Source: Chloracidobacterium sp. (GTDB lineage: Bacteria; Acidobacteriota; Blastocatellia; Pyrinomonadales; Pyrinomonadaceae). Taken from it: a DNA stretch of 64,000 nucleotides. Of the stretch, positions 45,527 through 54,819 are shown in pieces. How positions within the stretch are numbered: position 1 is the stretch's first letter; every line of letters starts with the position of its first letter. The notes under the pieces were generated by a model. The model searched no databases. It saw only the letters and a list, made by a program, of their open reading frames with translations, and was not told the origin of the DNA. The position numbers were made by a program, and so were the translations under genes. The DNA lies in assembly GCA_016706275.1 (NCBI GenBank), contig JADJJY010000005.1, forward strand, positions 1 to 64,000, written 5' to 3'.

Positions 45527-45787
45527 ATGCTTCCTTGGTTCCTATTATTCGGATTCGGAATTATCGTCGGCCTGGCGATGAACTCGCTAATGAACGGCCG
45601 CGGTAACGGCCTCGGTGTCCTACTGAGCGTCATTATCGGCGGCATCGCAAGCCTCGTCGGCGGCGTCTTTCTAGGTTCTGCCAGCCGATCCGTCGTCGGC
45701 GTCGGTCTTGACTTTATCGTCGCCATGATTGGCGGCCCTATCATTGCGGTCATCGCGATCTTGTTAGTCCGGGCTATCAAAAAATAG
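45527..45787 (+). CDS. Small membrane protein, GlsB/YeaQ/YmgE-like
   Basis: 86 residues with three hydrophobic helices rich in Gly (FGFGIIVGLAMNSLMNGRGNG, LLSVIIGGIASLVGGVFLG, AMIGGPIIAVIAILLVRAIKK). This resembles the transglycosylase-associated / GlsB stress family. A GGAGAGAG ribosome-binding site precedes the ATG. Function unclear. Confidence 0.7.
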   Translation: MLPWFLLFGFGIIVGLAMNSLMNGRGNGLGVLLSVIIGGIASLVGGVFLGSASRSVVGVGLDFIVAMIGGPIIAVIAILLVRAIKK

Positions 45788-45798
45788 AGATCCGACCG

Positions 45799-45840
45799 CC
45801 CACTGACTACAGACCACTGACCACTGACCACTGACTACTA
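45799..45840. repeat. Tandem CTGACCA words, one-armed
   Basis: CACTGACTACAGACCACTGACCACTG-type repeats (period 7-8) after the small membrane gene, with no opposing arm. It may be a decayed palindrome of the 21849 type. Confidence 0.7.
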
Positions 45841-45879
45841 TTTTCCTTATCTTGTGATAAGCTAATCAAATAACTGCTG

Positions 45880-45906
45880 AAAACGAGTCTTATTACTCGT
45901 TTTTTC
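45880..45906 (+). terminator. Intrinsic terminator upstream of pckG
   Basis: AAAACGAGT pairs with ACTCGTTTT across a CTTATT loop and runs into six T residues. It ends the upstream transcript, or could attenuate pckG, whose start is about 50 bases further on. Confidence 0.8.
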
Positions 45907-45954
45907 CATTTAAGAATTCAATTAATTAGAATTCCCATAGGAGAATCTTTTAAT

Positions 45955-47847
45955 ATGACCGATCTAACGATACCGTCGAACATCACTAACGAAGAGCTGA
46001 TACGCTTTGTCACTGAGGCTGTCACGCTGTGCAAACCCGATAGCGTCTATTGGTGCGACGGCTCGCAAGAGGAATATGACCGCATGTGCCAGGAGATGGT
46101 TGACGCGGGCACCTTTATCAAACTAAACGCTGAAAAGCGGCCTAATTCGTTTCTTGCTCGCTCGCACCCGTCTGACGTTGCGCGTGTAGAGGACCGCACG
46201 TACATTTGTTCGCGCGCAAAGGGCGACGCCGGCCCGACCAATAATTGGATGGCCCCGCTCGAGATGAAGGCCATCTTGAAAAAGAAATTTGACGGCTGCA
46301 TGACCGGCCGCACGATGTATATCGTACCGTTTTGCATGGGTCCGATCGGTTCGCCGATCTCGCAGTTTGGCGTGCAGATCACCGATTCGGCTTATGCCGC
46401 GGTCAACATGCGGATCATGACCCGCATGGGCAAACAGGCCCTAGACGCCCTGCAAAAGGTTGAGGATGGCGAGTTTACCAAATGTCTCCACTCCGTTGGA
46501 ATGCCGCTTGCGGCAGGCCAAGCCGACGTAGCATGGCCGTGTTCGCCGGATCCAAAAGATAAATATATTGTCCATTTCCCTGAAGAAAATTCGATCGTAT
46601 CCTTTGGCTCCGGCTATGGCGGCAACGCACTTTTAGGCAAGAAATGTCTCGCATTGCGTATCGCTTCGACCCTTGGACGTGCCCAGGGCTGGCTTGCCGA
46701 GCACATGCTCATCGTCGGTGTCGAGTCACCTGACGGCCAAAAAGATTACGTCTGTGCGGCGTTCCCGTCCGCGTGCGGCAAGACAAATTTCGCGATGCTC
46801 ATTCCGCCCAAGGCGTTCCAAGAAGAAGGCTGGAAGATCACGACAGTTGGTGACGACATCGCTTGGATCAAGCCCGACGAAACCGGCAAACTCCGTGCGA
46901 TCAACCCCGAGAATGGCTTTTTTGGTGTCGCTCCGGGCACAAATTATTTGACCAACCCCAACGCGATGGAGTCGATCAAAGAGAACACCATTTTCACTAA
47001 CGTCGCTCTGACCGACGACGGCGATGTATGGTGGGAAGGCATGGACGGCGACGCTCCGGCCCACGCGATCGACTGGCAGGGTAACGATTGGACCCCGGCA
47101 AGCGAAGGCAAAGCCGCACACGCAAATTCCCGATTCACCGCCCCGATCGACCAATGCCCCGTCGCTGATCCTCTTTTCAATGACCCGAAAGGCGTACCCA
47201 TTTCGGCATTTATTTTTGGCGGACGCCGCAACTCGGTCGTGCCTCTTGTTCAACAGTCGTTCAACTGGGCATTCGGCGTCTATATGGCCGCTACAATGGG
47301 CTCAGAGATGACTGCCGCCGCATTCGGCAACATCGGCGAGGTTCGCCGCGATCCATTCGCGATGCTGCCGTTTGCCGGATATCACATGGGCGACTATTTC
47401 TCACACTGGCTCAACTTTGGCCGCCAGATCCCTGAACCGCCGCGTATCTTCTCGGTTAACTGGTTCCTTAAGGACGAGAACGGTAAATTCGCTTGGCCCG
47501 GTTATGGCGAAAATATGCGTGTACTGAAATGGATCGTCGAGCGTTCACGCGGCGTTTCAAAAGGCACGGAAACACCTCTAGGCTGGATGCCGCGATACCA
47601 AGACATGGACTGGCGCGGGCTCGATTTTACCGAGGAGCAGTTTAATAAGGTGATGAATCTCGACCGCGATATGTGGCTCAAAGAGATCGCCATGCACGAC
47701 GAACTTTTCTTCCAGCTTTACGATCGTCTGCCTAAGGAAATGACGTTCATCCGCGAGCTGCTGGTATCAAACTTGTGGCGTTCTCCTGAGCTTGGATTGG
47801 CCGCACCGCGTGCCGAACCGGCCGAAGCCGTCAAAGCCGCGAGCTAA
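45955..47847 (+). CDS. pckG: Phosphoenolpyruvate carboxykinase (GTP)
   Basis: 630 residues. The kinase-1a P-loop with the reactive Cys (FPSACGKTNFAM), the metal-site region TVGDDIAWI and the GTP-enzyme segment AEHMLIVGVESPDG identify the GTP-dependent enzyme. It makes PEP from oxaloacetate in gluconeogenesis, or the reverse. A good AGGAGA site lies upstream. The C-terminal tail is Ala-rich. Its own terminator follows at 47879. Confidence 0.97.
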   Translation: MTDLTIPSNITNEELIRFVTEAVTLCKPDSVYWCDGSQEEYDRMCQEMVDAGTFIKLNAEKRPNSFLARSHPSDVARVEDRTYICSRAKGDAGPTNNWMAPLEMKAILKKKFDGCMTGRTMYIVPFCMGPIGSPISQFGVQITDSAYAAVNMRIMTRMGKQALDALQKVEDGEFTKCLHSVGMPLAAGQADVAWPCSPDPKDKYIVHFPEENSIVSFGSGYGGNALLGKKCLALRIASTLGRAQGWLAEHMLIVGVESPDGQKDYVCAAFPSACGKTNFAMLIPPKAFQEEGWKITTVGDDIAWIKPDETGKLRAINPENGFFGVAPGTNYLTNPNAMESIKENTIFTNVALTDDGDVWWEGMDGDAPAHAIDWQGNDWTPASEGKAAHANSRFTAPIDQCPVADPLFNDPKGVPISAFIFGGRRNSVVPLVQQSFNWAFGVYMAATMGSEMTAAAFGNIGEVRRDPFAMLPFAGYHMGDYFSHWLNFGRQIPEPPRIFSVNWFLKDENGKFAWPGYGENMRVLKWIVERSRGVSKGTETPLGWMPRYQDMDWRGLDFTEEQFNKVMNLDRDMWLKEIAMHDELFFQLYDRLPKEMTFIRELLVSNLWRSPELGLAAPRAEPAEAVKAAS

Positions 47848-47878
47848 TCATTGTTTCGAATAACGATTAATTAATAAA

Positions 47879-47902
47879 GGGCGGTCCGCATTTGGGCCGC
47901 CC
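47879..47902 (+). terminator. Intrinsic terminator of pckG
   Basis: GGGCGGTCC pairs with GGGCCGCCC (one wobble pair) around GCATTT, followed by ATTTTATTT. Confidence 0.85.
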
Positions 47903-47968
47903 ATTTTATTTGGAAACAGCAGCGATGCGCTATACTGTTCGAAATTAGGAAAATAAGGAGCACAAAAA

Positions 47969-48382
47969 ATGGACAAGTTTCTCGGCAGATACTCAGGTTA
48001 TATTTACGCCATCTTTCGCATCGTTTTCGGCTTTTTGTTCATGCTGCACGGAACGCAAAAATTGTTTGGCTGGCCACCGGCGAAACAAGCTGGCGGTGAG
48101 TTAGCGGGCATTATCCTTGCCGCTGCGATCATCGAATTGGTTTGCGGACTTCTTATAATGGTAGGCTTTTTCTCGGGCTTTGCGGCGTTTCTGGCAAGCG
48201 GCACGATGGCAGTTGCGTATTTTATGGCACATCAGCCGCAGGGTGCTCTGCCGATAATGAACGGCGGCGAAACCGCGGTGCTGTATTGTTTTGCATTTCT
48301 TTATTTCGCGGCCAACGGTTCGGGGATGCTGAGCGTTGACGGGATGATGAAAGGAAGCCGTGCGGCTTCAAGCGACGGTTAG
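47969..48382 (+). CDS. DoxX-family membrane protein
   Basis: 137 residues with four transmembrane helices; the start YAIFRIVFGFLFMLHGTQKLFGWP is the DoxX signature. Members associate with thiol/oxidative metabolism, but the substrate is unknown. A ribosome-binding AAGGAG lies before the ATG. Confidence 0.85.
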   Translation: MDKFLGRYSGYIYAIFRIVFGFLFMLHGTQKLFGWPPAKQAGGELAGIILAAAIIELVCGLLIMVGFFSGFAAFLASGTMAVAYFMAHQPQGALPIMNGGETAVLYCFAFLYFAANGSGMLSVDGMMKGSRAASSDG

Positions 48383-48432
48383 TTTCGATGCAAACATCGC
48401 AACGATAATCGTATCTAAAAGACGGGAGTATT

Positions 48433-49143
48433 ATGGAAGACTTTACAACCACATACGGCGATTCTGCTGCACTGGCTGCACCGGCTGAGAGAGCGGCATT
48501 TATCCGCAAAACCTATCTACTGTTAGCGGTCGCAGTGTTTGCGTTTATCGCTGTCGAAGCATTTTTCTTTTCGACCGGCATTGCCCTAATGATCGCATCG
48601 CTCATCTTTTCGGGCGGCAGCATCGGCTGGCTGGTCGTGCTGGGCTTGTTCATGGGTATCTCGTATCTGTCCAACCGCTGGGCGGTGTCGGAGACATCGC
48701 AAGCGGTTCAATATATGGGGCTCGGTCTGTTTATCCTTGCCGAAGCGGTCGTTTTCGTGCCGTTGCTCGTAATGGCTGCCTATTATTCGGGTGATCCCGG
48801 GGTAATTCTCAAGGCCGGCATCGTTTCGCTAGGCCTGTTTGCCGGACTGACGTTTACCGTATTTGTGACAAGGACCGATTTTTCGTGGCTCGCTCCGATC
48901 CTGGGTATCGGCGGATTTGCGGCATTGGGATTTATTGTCGCTAGCGCGATATTCGGCTTTACGCTGGGTAATGTTTTTGCGTTTATTATGGTCGCGTTTG
49001 CGGGCACATCGATCCTGTACCAGACGTCTCAAGTGCTCCATCGCTTTAACACAAAACAGCATGTTGCCGCTGCTCTGACGTTATTTGCCAGCGTCGCATT
49101 GTTGTTCTGGTATATTTTGAGCATTTTTAGCTCACGCCGATAA
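48433..49143 (+). CDS. Bax inhibitor-1/YccA family membrane protein
   Basis: 236 residues, seven helices after a short soluble N-terminus; AERAAFIRKTYLLLAVAVFAFIAVEAF and the C-terminal LYQTSQVLHRFNTKQHVAAALTLFASVALLFWYILSIF region fit the family. These proteins act as Ca2+ leaks or as protease-linked membrane regulators in other bacteria. Confidence 0.88.
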   Translation: MEDFTTTYGDSAALAAPAERAAFIRKTYLLLAVAVFAFIAVEAFFFSTGIALMIASLIFSGGSIGWLVVLGLFMGISYLSNRWAVSETSQAVQYMGLGLFILAEAVVFVPLLVMAAYYSGDPGVILKAGIVSLGLFAGLTFTVFVTRTDFSWLAPILGIGGFAALGFIVASAIFGFTLGNVFAFIMVAFAGTSILYQTSQVLHRFNTKQHVAAALTLFASVALLFWYILSIFSSRR

Positions 49144-49147
49144 ATAC

Positions 49148-49393
49148 ATGGCGACTTACGCAGCGTGTCCCCAATGCGGGGACACCAACGCTCAATTATT
49201 AAGCTTCACGTGGTGGGGCGGGCTCGTCGGGCCCAAATTGTTGACGCACGTCAAATGTCCGGCCTGCGGCAAAAAGTTTAACGGTAAATCGGGCAAGGAT
49301 AATACGGTTGGAATCGCTATCTACATGGGTGCGATCAGTATCTTTGTATTCGTGTTGGTCGGAGCGATCGCCTTAATGGTAGCAATGAATTAA
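49148..49393 (+). CDS. Zinc-ribbon protein with one membrane helix
   Basis: 81 residues. Two Cys pairs (ACPQCGD and KCPACGK) form a zinc ribbon, and one helix (about 55-80) anchors it. It begins 4 bases after the Bax-inhibitor gene. Its stop overlaps the convergent xseB stop by 3 bases. Function unknown. Confidence 0.8.
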   Translation: MATYAACPQCGDTNAQLLSFTWWGGLVGPKLLTHVKCPACGKKFNGKSGKDNTVGIAIYMGAISIFVFVLVGAIALMVAMN

Positions 49394-49623
49394 TCACGCA
49401 GACTATCGGGATCGATCTCTTCCGCAGTGAATCCGCCGTCGGGATCTTTCATCAAGATCTCGATACGCCGCTCGGCGTTCGTCAGCCGCTCGCGGCAAGA
49501 ACGCGAAAGGCTGATCCCCGTTTCAAAAAGCTCGAGGCTCTCTTCCAAAGCGAGATCGCCCCCTTCGAGTTTTACCACTATCTCTTCTAATTCGACCAAC
49601 GATTTTTCAAACGATTTTTCCAT
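49390..49623 (-). CDS. xseB: Exodeoxyribonuclease VII small subunit
   Basis: 77 residues. FEKSLVELEEIVVKLEGGDLALEESLELFETGISLSRSCRERL is the XseB signature, a helical coiled-coil protein that binds XseA. It follows the gene at 49626 by 2 bases and completes an xseA-(membrane protein)-xseB operon. Confidence 0.96.
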   Translation of the reverse strand: MEKSFEKSLVELEEIVVKLEGGDLALEESLELFETGISLSRSCRERLTNAERRIEILMKDPDGGFTAEEIDPDSLRD

Positions 49624-49625
49624 AA

Positions 49626-50297
49626 CTACCTTACAAGCTCCTCGGCCTGTCTGAGCAGGTCAGCGAGATTCCCGACACCGAGCGTGTCCGCCGATTCTTT
49701 GTTCAACCCGCCGATCGCGATCGTGATGATCTGCTGCCCGACCGCCCGTGCAATATCCGTCGCAAGCTTTTCATCTTTGACCCCGGCGATCTGCCAACGC
49801 CCGTCAATTCGCCGCATCGTCATTTCAAGCGTATGCTCGGGCAGTTTGCTTTTGACGAGCGCGGTATCGCCGGTCACGGTGATATTGAGGTATTTCTCGG
49901 CTCCAATCACCATTGCAAAAAACGGCACGTTGCCAAAACGCGCTGTGCGGTCGCGTATCACCCGCGGCAGCTCGGCTCTTGCACGTTGCTTTAATGCCGG
50001 AAATAGCGGTGTCGCGAGCTTGGCGACCTTGCCGATAATTGCCGGCGGTAACCCGCGACCGTACATCTCGACAGCCTTATTCGTTATCTGCGGGACAAAA
50101 TCATCGACTACCGTATCAATATTAACGAGCCTGTCGATCTCGGGCTTATCGTCCCGTTTCGCAGCGTCAACAAGCAGAGCGAGCGAATACTGAGGCGTGT
50201 CCTTGAGACTCTGATAATACAAAAAACTGCCCAGCCCGACGACCGCCAGGATCAACAATAAAACAATTCCGGCGATAGCGAATACACGTTTCGACAT
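49626..50297 (-). CDS. Membrane-anchored DUF2939-like protein between xseA and xseB
   Basis: 223 residues. One N-terminal helix (about 5-28) and a periplasmic domain containing YSLALLVDAAKRDDKPEIDRLVNIDTVV and MTMRRIDGRWQIAGV. It resembles DUF2939, but I could not test it. Its ATG shares one base with the xseA stop, so translation is coupled. Why it sits between the two subunits of a nuclease is not clear. Confidence 0.65.
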   Translation of the reverse strand: MSKRVFAIAGIVLLLILAVVGLGSFLYYQSLKDTPQYSLALLVDAAKRDDKPEIDRLVNIDTVVDDFVPQITNKAVEMYGRGLPPAIIGKVAKLATPLFPALKQRARAELPRVIRDRTARFGNVPFFAMVIGAEKYLNITVTGDTALVKSKLPEHTLEMTMRRIDGRWQIAGVKDEKLATDIARAVGQQIITIAIGGLNKESADTLGVGNLADLLRQAEELVR

Positions 50298-51616
50298 TAC
50301 AATTCAGATGACAAAACCTCGGCGTTCAGTTTTCCACGTTTGAGACGAATATTCAATTTATCACCCTTTTTAACTTGTCCGGCGTCGAGTAAAACCTGCC
50401 CGTCCGCCGTCTGCGTGATCGAATACCCGCGCGTCAGCACCGCGAGCGGCGACAGGGCGTTAAGCTTTGCCATCTGCACATTAAGAGCCTCGGTCTTGGT
50501 TTTGAGCGAATGCTGCGTCGCGGTAATTCGGCGTTGATCGAGCACTGCGAGCGAGTTTGCCGCAGCGACCGTCTTTGCTTTCAGCGTCGCCGGAGTCAGC
50601 CGCGATGCAACGTTCGCAAACCGCATCTGTGCTGATTGCACACCCGATGTGAAACTGGTCCGCAACCCCGTCGAGGCGTTCTCAACCCGGATCGCAGCCT
50701 CATACATTTGGCGCTCGATAAAACCTGCCAAACGGTCTTCGCAAAGATGTAGGCCGTGGATGATGTCTTCTTCGCGGCCCGCAACCATCTCGGCAGCCGC
50801 CGATGGCGTTGCTGCCCGCAGATCGGCGATCAGATCGGATATCGACCAGTCGATCTCATGCCCGACAGCCGATATCACCGGTATCTCACTTGACCTCAAT
50901 GCCCGGGCCAAAGCTTCATCGTTAAAAGCCCACAGATCCTCGGGCGACCCGCCGCCGCGTCCGACGATAAGTACATCGATCTTATTAGCTGAATCGAGCG
51001 TAAGGTTGTACGCATTGAGATCGGCGACCGCCTGACGTATGCTGTCTGCCGAGCCTTCACCCTGCACAAACGTCGGAGCAAGCGCAATGCTTACGGATCT
51101 CGCCCGCCGCGTCAGCACATTAAGTATGTCGTGAAACGCCGCTCCGGTTGGCGAAGTCACGACACCGACACGTCTCGGCAAAAACGGTATGGCGCGTTTT
51201 AGTTCAGGAGCAAATAAACCTTCCGCTTCGAGCGTCGCCTTGATTTGCTCAAACGCTGCGCGCAAAGCCCCTTCGCCTGAAGGTTCGAGCGACTCGACCA
51301 CCAGCTGGCACTCGCCCCGCGCCGGATAAAGCGTCACCTTGCCGCGAACCCGCACCGCAATACCATTTTGCGGTTTAAACCGGATGCGATAATTCGTACC
51401 TTTCCAACAAACCGCCCTGATCTGCGACGTCCCGTCGTTGAGCGTAAAATACCAATGCCCCGACCCCGCGGCAACAAATCCCGTAACTTCGCCCTCGACC
51501 CAAACGCCCGAAAACCCGAGCTCAAGAACGTCCCTGACCTCCGTATTGAGCTCGGTAACCGTCAGCGGACGATGCTCGGTGCCGTCTAATAATGGATGTA
51601 ATACTTCGTCGTTCAA
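50297..51616 (-). CDS. xseA: Exodeoxyribonuclease VII large subunit
   Basis: 439 residues. N-terminal OB fold (VWVEGEVTGFVAAGSGHWYFTL) and catalytic region (VVTSPTGAAFHDIL, IVGRGGGSPEDLWAFNDE, PVISAVGHEIDWSISDLIADLRAATPSAAAEM-like, given in parts). It digests single-stranded DNA from both ends. It starts at a TTG; no better ATG is close by. Confidence 0.94.
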   Translation of the reverse strand: MNDEVLHPLLDGTEHRPLTVTELNTEVRDVLELGFSGVWVEGEVTGFVAAGSGHWYFTLNDGTSQIRAVCWKGTNYRIRFKPQNGIAVRVRGKVTLYPARGECQLVVESLEPSGEGALRAAFEQIKATLEAEGLFAPELKRAIPFLPRRVGVVTSPTGAAFHDILNVLTRRARSVSIALAPTFVQGEGSADSIRQAVADLNAYNLTLDSANKIDVLIVGRGGGSPEDLWAFNDEALARALRSSEIPVISAVGHEIDWSISDLIADLRAATPSAAAEMVAGREEDIIHGLHLCEDRLAGFIERQMYEAAIRVENASTGLRTSFTSGVQSAQMRFANVASRLTPATLKAKTVAAANSLAVLDQRRITATQHSLKTKTEALNVQMAKLNALSPLAVLTRGYSITQTADGQVLLDAGQVKKGDKLNIRLKRGKLNAEVLSSEL

Positions 51617-51688
51617 ATCAGGTTTAATTTGAACACAGGTGAGCCGTTAGATTCAAAAGAGAGATCTCCAGAACAAATCTTTACTGGA

Positions 51689-53041
51689 TCATACGAGCGA
51701 GACCTTTTTCGTTACGCCGTTTATCCTGACAAACATTCCCGCGTCGGTCGTCCACATATCGCCATTCTGCGGCTTTGTTGGCGGCCCCCAAGTCTGCGGT
51801 GCGAGATTTATGCTACCCCGGACACCGTCGCCGCTAAAAATCCCGACCTGAAAATTAGATTGTCCGCTGAGATAGTTTGGGGTCTGATATTGGCCAGCGA
51901 CAAAATGCTGCATCGCATTTTTCAGGTTCGCGATTGGGGTCGCGCTTTGCAAGTCGTTGCCAGTGACCGAAGCCCCAAATGTGTACCCAGCCGTGAAATC
52001 AATACAAATTGGGCCTTCGATACGGTTGCCCGCGATCGTAACTCCTTGATTTCCCTTTCCCAGTTTGATGGCTGTGTCGCGGGCATCGGTACCGGCAGGC
52101 GCGATCCTATTTCCAATTATCGTTAATCCTAATGCCGGTGCGGCGGTAATATCGATCCAGCATCCGCCCGGCTTATTAACATCGCCCATCCAACATCCAA
52201 TGATATTCAATCCGTACGCCGTAGTATCCTTACCTTGCAAATAAGCCCCTGAACGTCCGCTCACAAGAGGTTCGAATGTGCACCCGGAGATAAGCCAGGA
52301 TTCTCCAGCGCTCCGGATCGCGACTTCGTTTAGATCGCGAAAAGCCGAGTCGGTGATCTGAATTACGTTTGAATAGATCCCCCTGTTTGGCGCACCGACT
52401 ACACCCGTGTTTGCAGCCTGAAACTCACAATTTCTGACGGTAGAACAAATCGCCAATGATAAATTCAGCAAATATTCGGCGGCATTCGCTCGACCGCTAC
52501 CCATGAAACGACAACGATCAAACATCAGGTACCCGGAATCCGCCTTTGCATTGACGCTGTGCCCCGTCTCGACCAGAGACCCTCTGAATGAAGCATTGCT
52601 ATAACTGATGCTGATAGTTTCTAACGAGACTGAAAAACATGACTTCATCGAAATAAACGGTGAAGCTGTGCCCGTATAGTTTAGTTGAGCGGGAGCTGCT
52701 CCCTGACCGCCCTGAACATTTGGCCCGGCGTTGCCGATAATTCGAACCCCGCGTTTTTCATCAAGCGAGATCTGTCCAGCACATTTGAAATCTCTGCCGG
52801 CACTCCCCTCTAGATAGACCGTTCCCCCACCAAGTTTATAAGCCGCATCGATCGCACGTTGTATCGCACCCGTATCATCCGCCAAGCCATTTCCGACAGC
52901 ACCAAAATCGGCTGCCCTGAAAGAATTACGATCTGATGTATCCGCAAGCCCCGCTGCTTGTCCGACATCCGGTACAGCAGCAAGTGAGCCTAACGCTGCA
53001 GCCCCCATTCCAAATTTGCCTAAAAAGTTTCTGCGTTCCAT
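51689..53041 (-). CDS. Tat-exported right-handed beta-helix (pectate-lyase-superfamily) protein
   Basis: 450 residues from the ATG at 53041; the frame opens at a TTG six codons earlier. The N-terminus has the twin-Arg motif (ERRNFLGKFG) and a hydrophobic segment up to about residue 30. The mature part starts FRAADFGAVGNGLADDTGAIQRAID, the pectate-lyase-3/GH28-like opening, followed by repeated beta strands of a right-handed helix. It is probably exported folded. The substrate is unknown. Confidence 0.8.
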   Translation of the reverse strand: MERRNFLGKFGMGAAALGSLAAVPDVGQAAGLADTSDRNSFRAADFGAVGNGLADDTGAIQRAIDAAYKLGGGTVYLEGSAGRDFKCAGQISLDEKRGVRIIGNAGPNVQGGQGAAPAQLNYTGTASPFISMKSCFSVSLETISISYSNASFRGSLVETGHSVNAKADSGYLMFDRCRFMGSGRANAAEYLLNLSLAICSTVRNCEFQAANTGVVGAPNRGIYSNVIQITDSAFRDLNEVAIRSAGESWLISGCTFEPLVSGRSGAYLQGKDTTAYGLNIIGCWMGDVNKPGGCWIDITAAPALGLTIIGNRIAPAGTDARDTAIKLGKGNQGVTIAGNRIEGPICIDFTAGYTFGASVTGNDLQSATPIANLKNAMQHFVAGQYQTPNYLSGQSNFQVGIFSGDGVRGSINLAPQTWGPPTKPQNGDMWTTDAGMFVRINGVTKKVSLV

Positions 53042-53069
53042 AAACTCAATATTCCTCAACGAACGTCAT

Positions 53070-54815
53070 CTATTGAGACGCTACCACCGAAGTGACAGTC
53101 GCAAAAGTATTCTCACGTTTACTTTTTATCTTCAACCTCGGTGAATTTCCGCTCGACGTTTCAGATTTAAATGTGATGTTATAGGCCGAGCGGAGTTGGA
53201 CAACGATATCCTCATAGGCTTTCTGGATCTCGGCGATCTCTTTGATCGGGTAATAGACTCCGCCGGAGACGCGAGCAAGCCTTTCGCCCTCACCCTCTGC
53301 CTTTGCTGAAACAGACATATATTTACGGCGAACTGGATCGATGTCGGCGTTAGGATTTGCTGCCGCTGCGGCGATCAACCCCGACGGCACGTAAAGCGGG
53401 TAGATCAGGGCACCGCTTTCCTGAATAGATCCCGCTAGCGCATCAAATGCCAGGAAAGAGCGGTTGTCGTCCCCGTCCGTCAGGATCACAATTGCCGTGC
53501 GTTCGCCCTTAAACTGCCGCAAAGTGTCGCTCACAGCATAAGCCAGTGCATCGTAATAGGCCGTACCGCCGCCAGCGTCAAAGGTGTCTAGGCTCTCAGA
53601 CAGTTTGCCCTTGTCGGTCGTAAATTTTGACAGCACCTTAACATCGTCGTTGAATATCACGATCGACACACGGTCTTTTTCATCGACCGTGTTCACAAAC
53701 GCCCGCGCCGCCTTGCGGATAAAATTGACGTAATTCTCTACGCTGCCCGACACATCCAACAGCAACACGAGGTTGAACGGTGCCGTAGATCGTTCGACCG
53801 ACACGATCTCGCGGGCAGTCCCGCTCTCTGTGATCTCGAAATCACTAGTTGTCAGACCGGCGATCGAGCGATTCTTGAGATCCGTCACGCGGACCAAAGC
53901 GGTTTTAAGCGAAGCGTTCGGATTCTCGGTTTGGGCTGATTTGGCCGAAAACTTTGGCTCAAACATCATCGGCGGCAGACTGCGGGCGTAATCGCCGTAA
54001 TATTTCGGTGCCGCCCTGCGGATCGCCTCCATCAGTAAGCTGTCACCGCTGCGAACGATCGCCTTTGCCGCATTAGTCAAAGGCCGCTCGCGCAGATCGC
54101 TCATCACCTCATTCGGCGGGACGTTGATTAATATGATCCCTCGTGCGGTTGTGAGGTCAAGCCTTACAGGTCTCGGCTGCTCGTCGTTTGCCATTGGTTG
54201 TTCGTCAGCCGATCCAGGTTCCGCACTTTTGCCTTTTGCCTTTTTACTTTTACCTTCGAGGCCGCTTCGGCCGCGGATCTCAAACCGCCCCGCGTTCTTT
54301 TCTTTGATCGCGGCGAGGTCAAAATCAGCGACGACGCGCGGTTTCGACTCCGTCCAGAGCAGGTTGTAAGTCACATCTTCGTTTGGAACATCCACCGCTA
54401 CAGTACCCGTATCAGTAGTCGCCGCGACGGATGCAAAATTACCGTTCACCTCGACGGCTCCGGCAAGCGTTTGGACAATGACGTTGGATCTTTCAGGCAG
54501 AGTGAGGACGAGATCTATGCGCTTTCGAGGATCGTTGGACACGACGGTTATTGTCGTCTTACCACCCGCATTGCCGATCTTTATCTCACCATCGGAAACG
54601 CCTTTTGGCGATGAAGCAACGAGCTTTCCCGACAGAGTTTTTTCGTCGGCAACGGTCTCGGCTTTAACACCAACACGGCCAAAACGATTAACGATCTCGA
54701 TAGTCGAACCCGAAGTTACCTTCAACTCGCGCGTCACATCCTGTGCGGGCGTAGCTAGCCAAAACGCGAGTGTAACGGCGGTTATTAATAGGGATCTGGT
54801 TATCGCAAGCCGCAT
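53070..54815 (-). CDS. Secreted VWFA-related domain protein
   Basis: 581 residues. After a signal peptide (about 1-22) a beta-rich domain (about 25-165) of the putative-adhesin type (DUF4097-like) precedes a linker, then the VWFA domain (about 315-560) with the MIDAS motif DVSGS and TDGDDNRS. This domain type is widespread in Acidobacteriota. It starts 4 bases after the kinase stop and may be its operon partner. Confidence 0.85.
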   Translation of the reverse strand: MRLAITRSLLITAVTLAFWLATPAQDVTRELKVTSGSTIEIVNRFGRVGVKAETVADEKTLSGKLVASSPKGVSDGEIKIGNAGGKTTITVVSNDPRKRIDLVLTLPERSNVIVQTLAGAVEVNGNFASVAATTDTGTVAVDVPNEDVTYNLLWTESKPRVVADFDLAAIKEKNAGRFEIRGRSGLEGKSKKAKGKSAEPGSADEQPMANDEQPRPVRLDLTTARGIILINVPPNEVMSDLRERPLTNAAKAIVRSGDSLLMEAIRRAAPKYYGDYARSLPPMMFEPKFSAKSAQTENPNASLKTALVRVTDLKNRSIAGLTTSDFEITESGTAREIVSVERSTAPFNLVLLLDVSGSVENYVNFIRKAARAFVNTVDEKDRVSIVIFNDDVKVLSKFTTDKGKLSESLDTFDAGGGTAYYDALAYAVSDTLRQFKGERTAIVILTDGDDNRSFLAFDALAGSIQESGALIYPLYVPSGLIAAAAANPNADIDPVRRKYMSVSAKAEGEGERLARVSGGVYYPIKEIAEIQKAYEDIVVQLRSAYNITFKSETSSGNSPRLKIKSKRENTFATVTSVVASQ

Positions 54816-54819
54816 CTGA

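Noticed and set aside
45913..45935. Two GAATTC sites 9 bases apart upstream of pckG as an operator
   Set aside because: Each half is already palindromic and AT-rich sequence of this length makes such a pair unsurprising; no second line of evidence.
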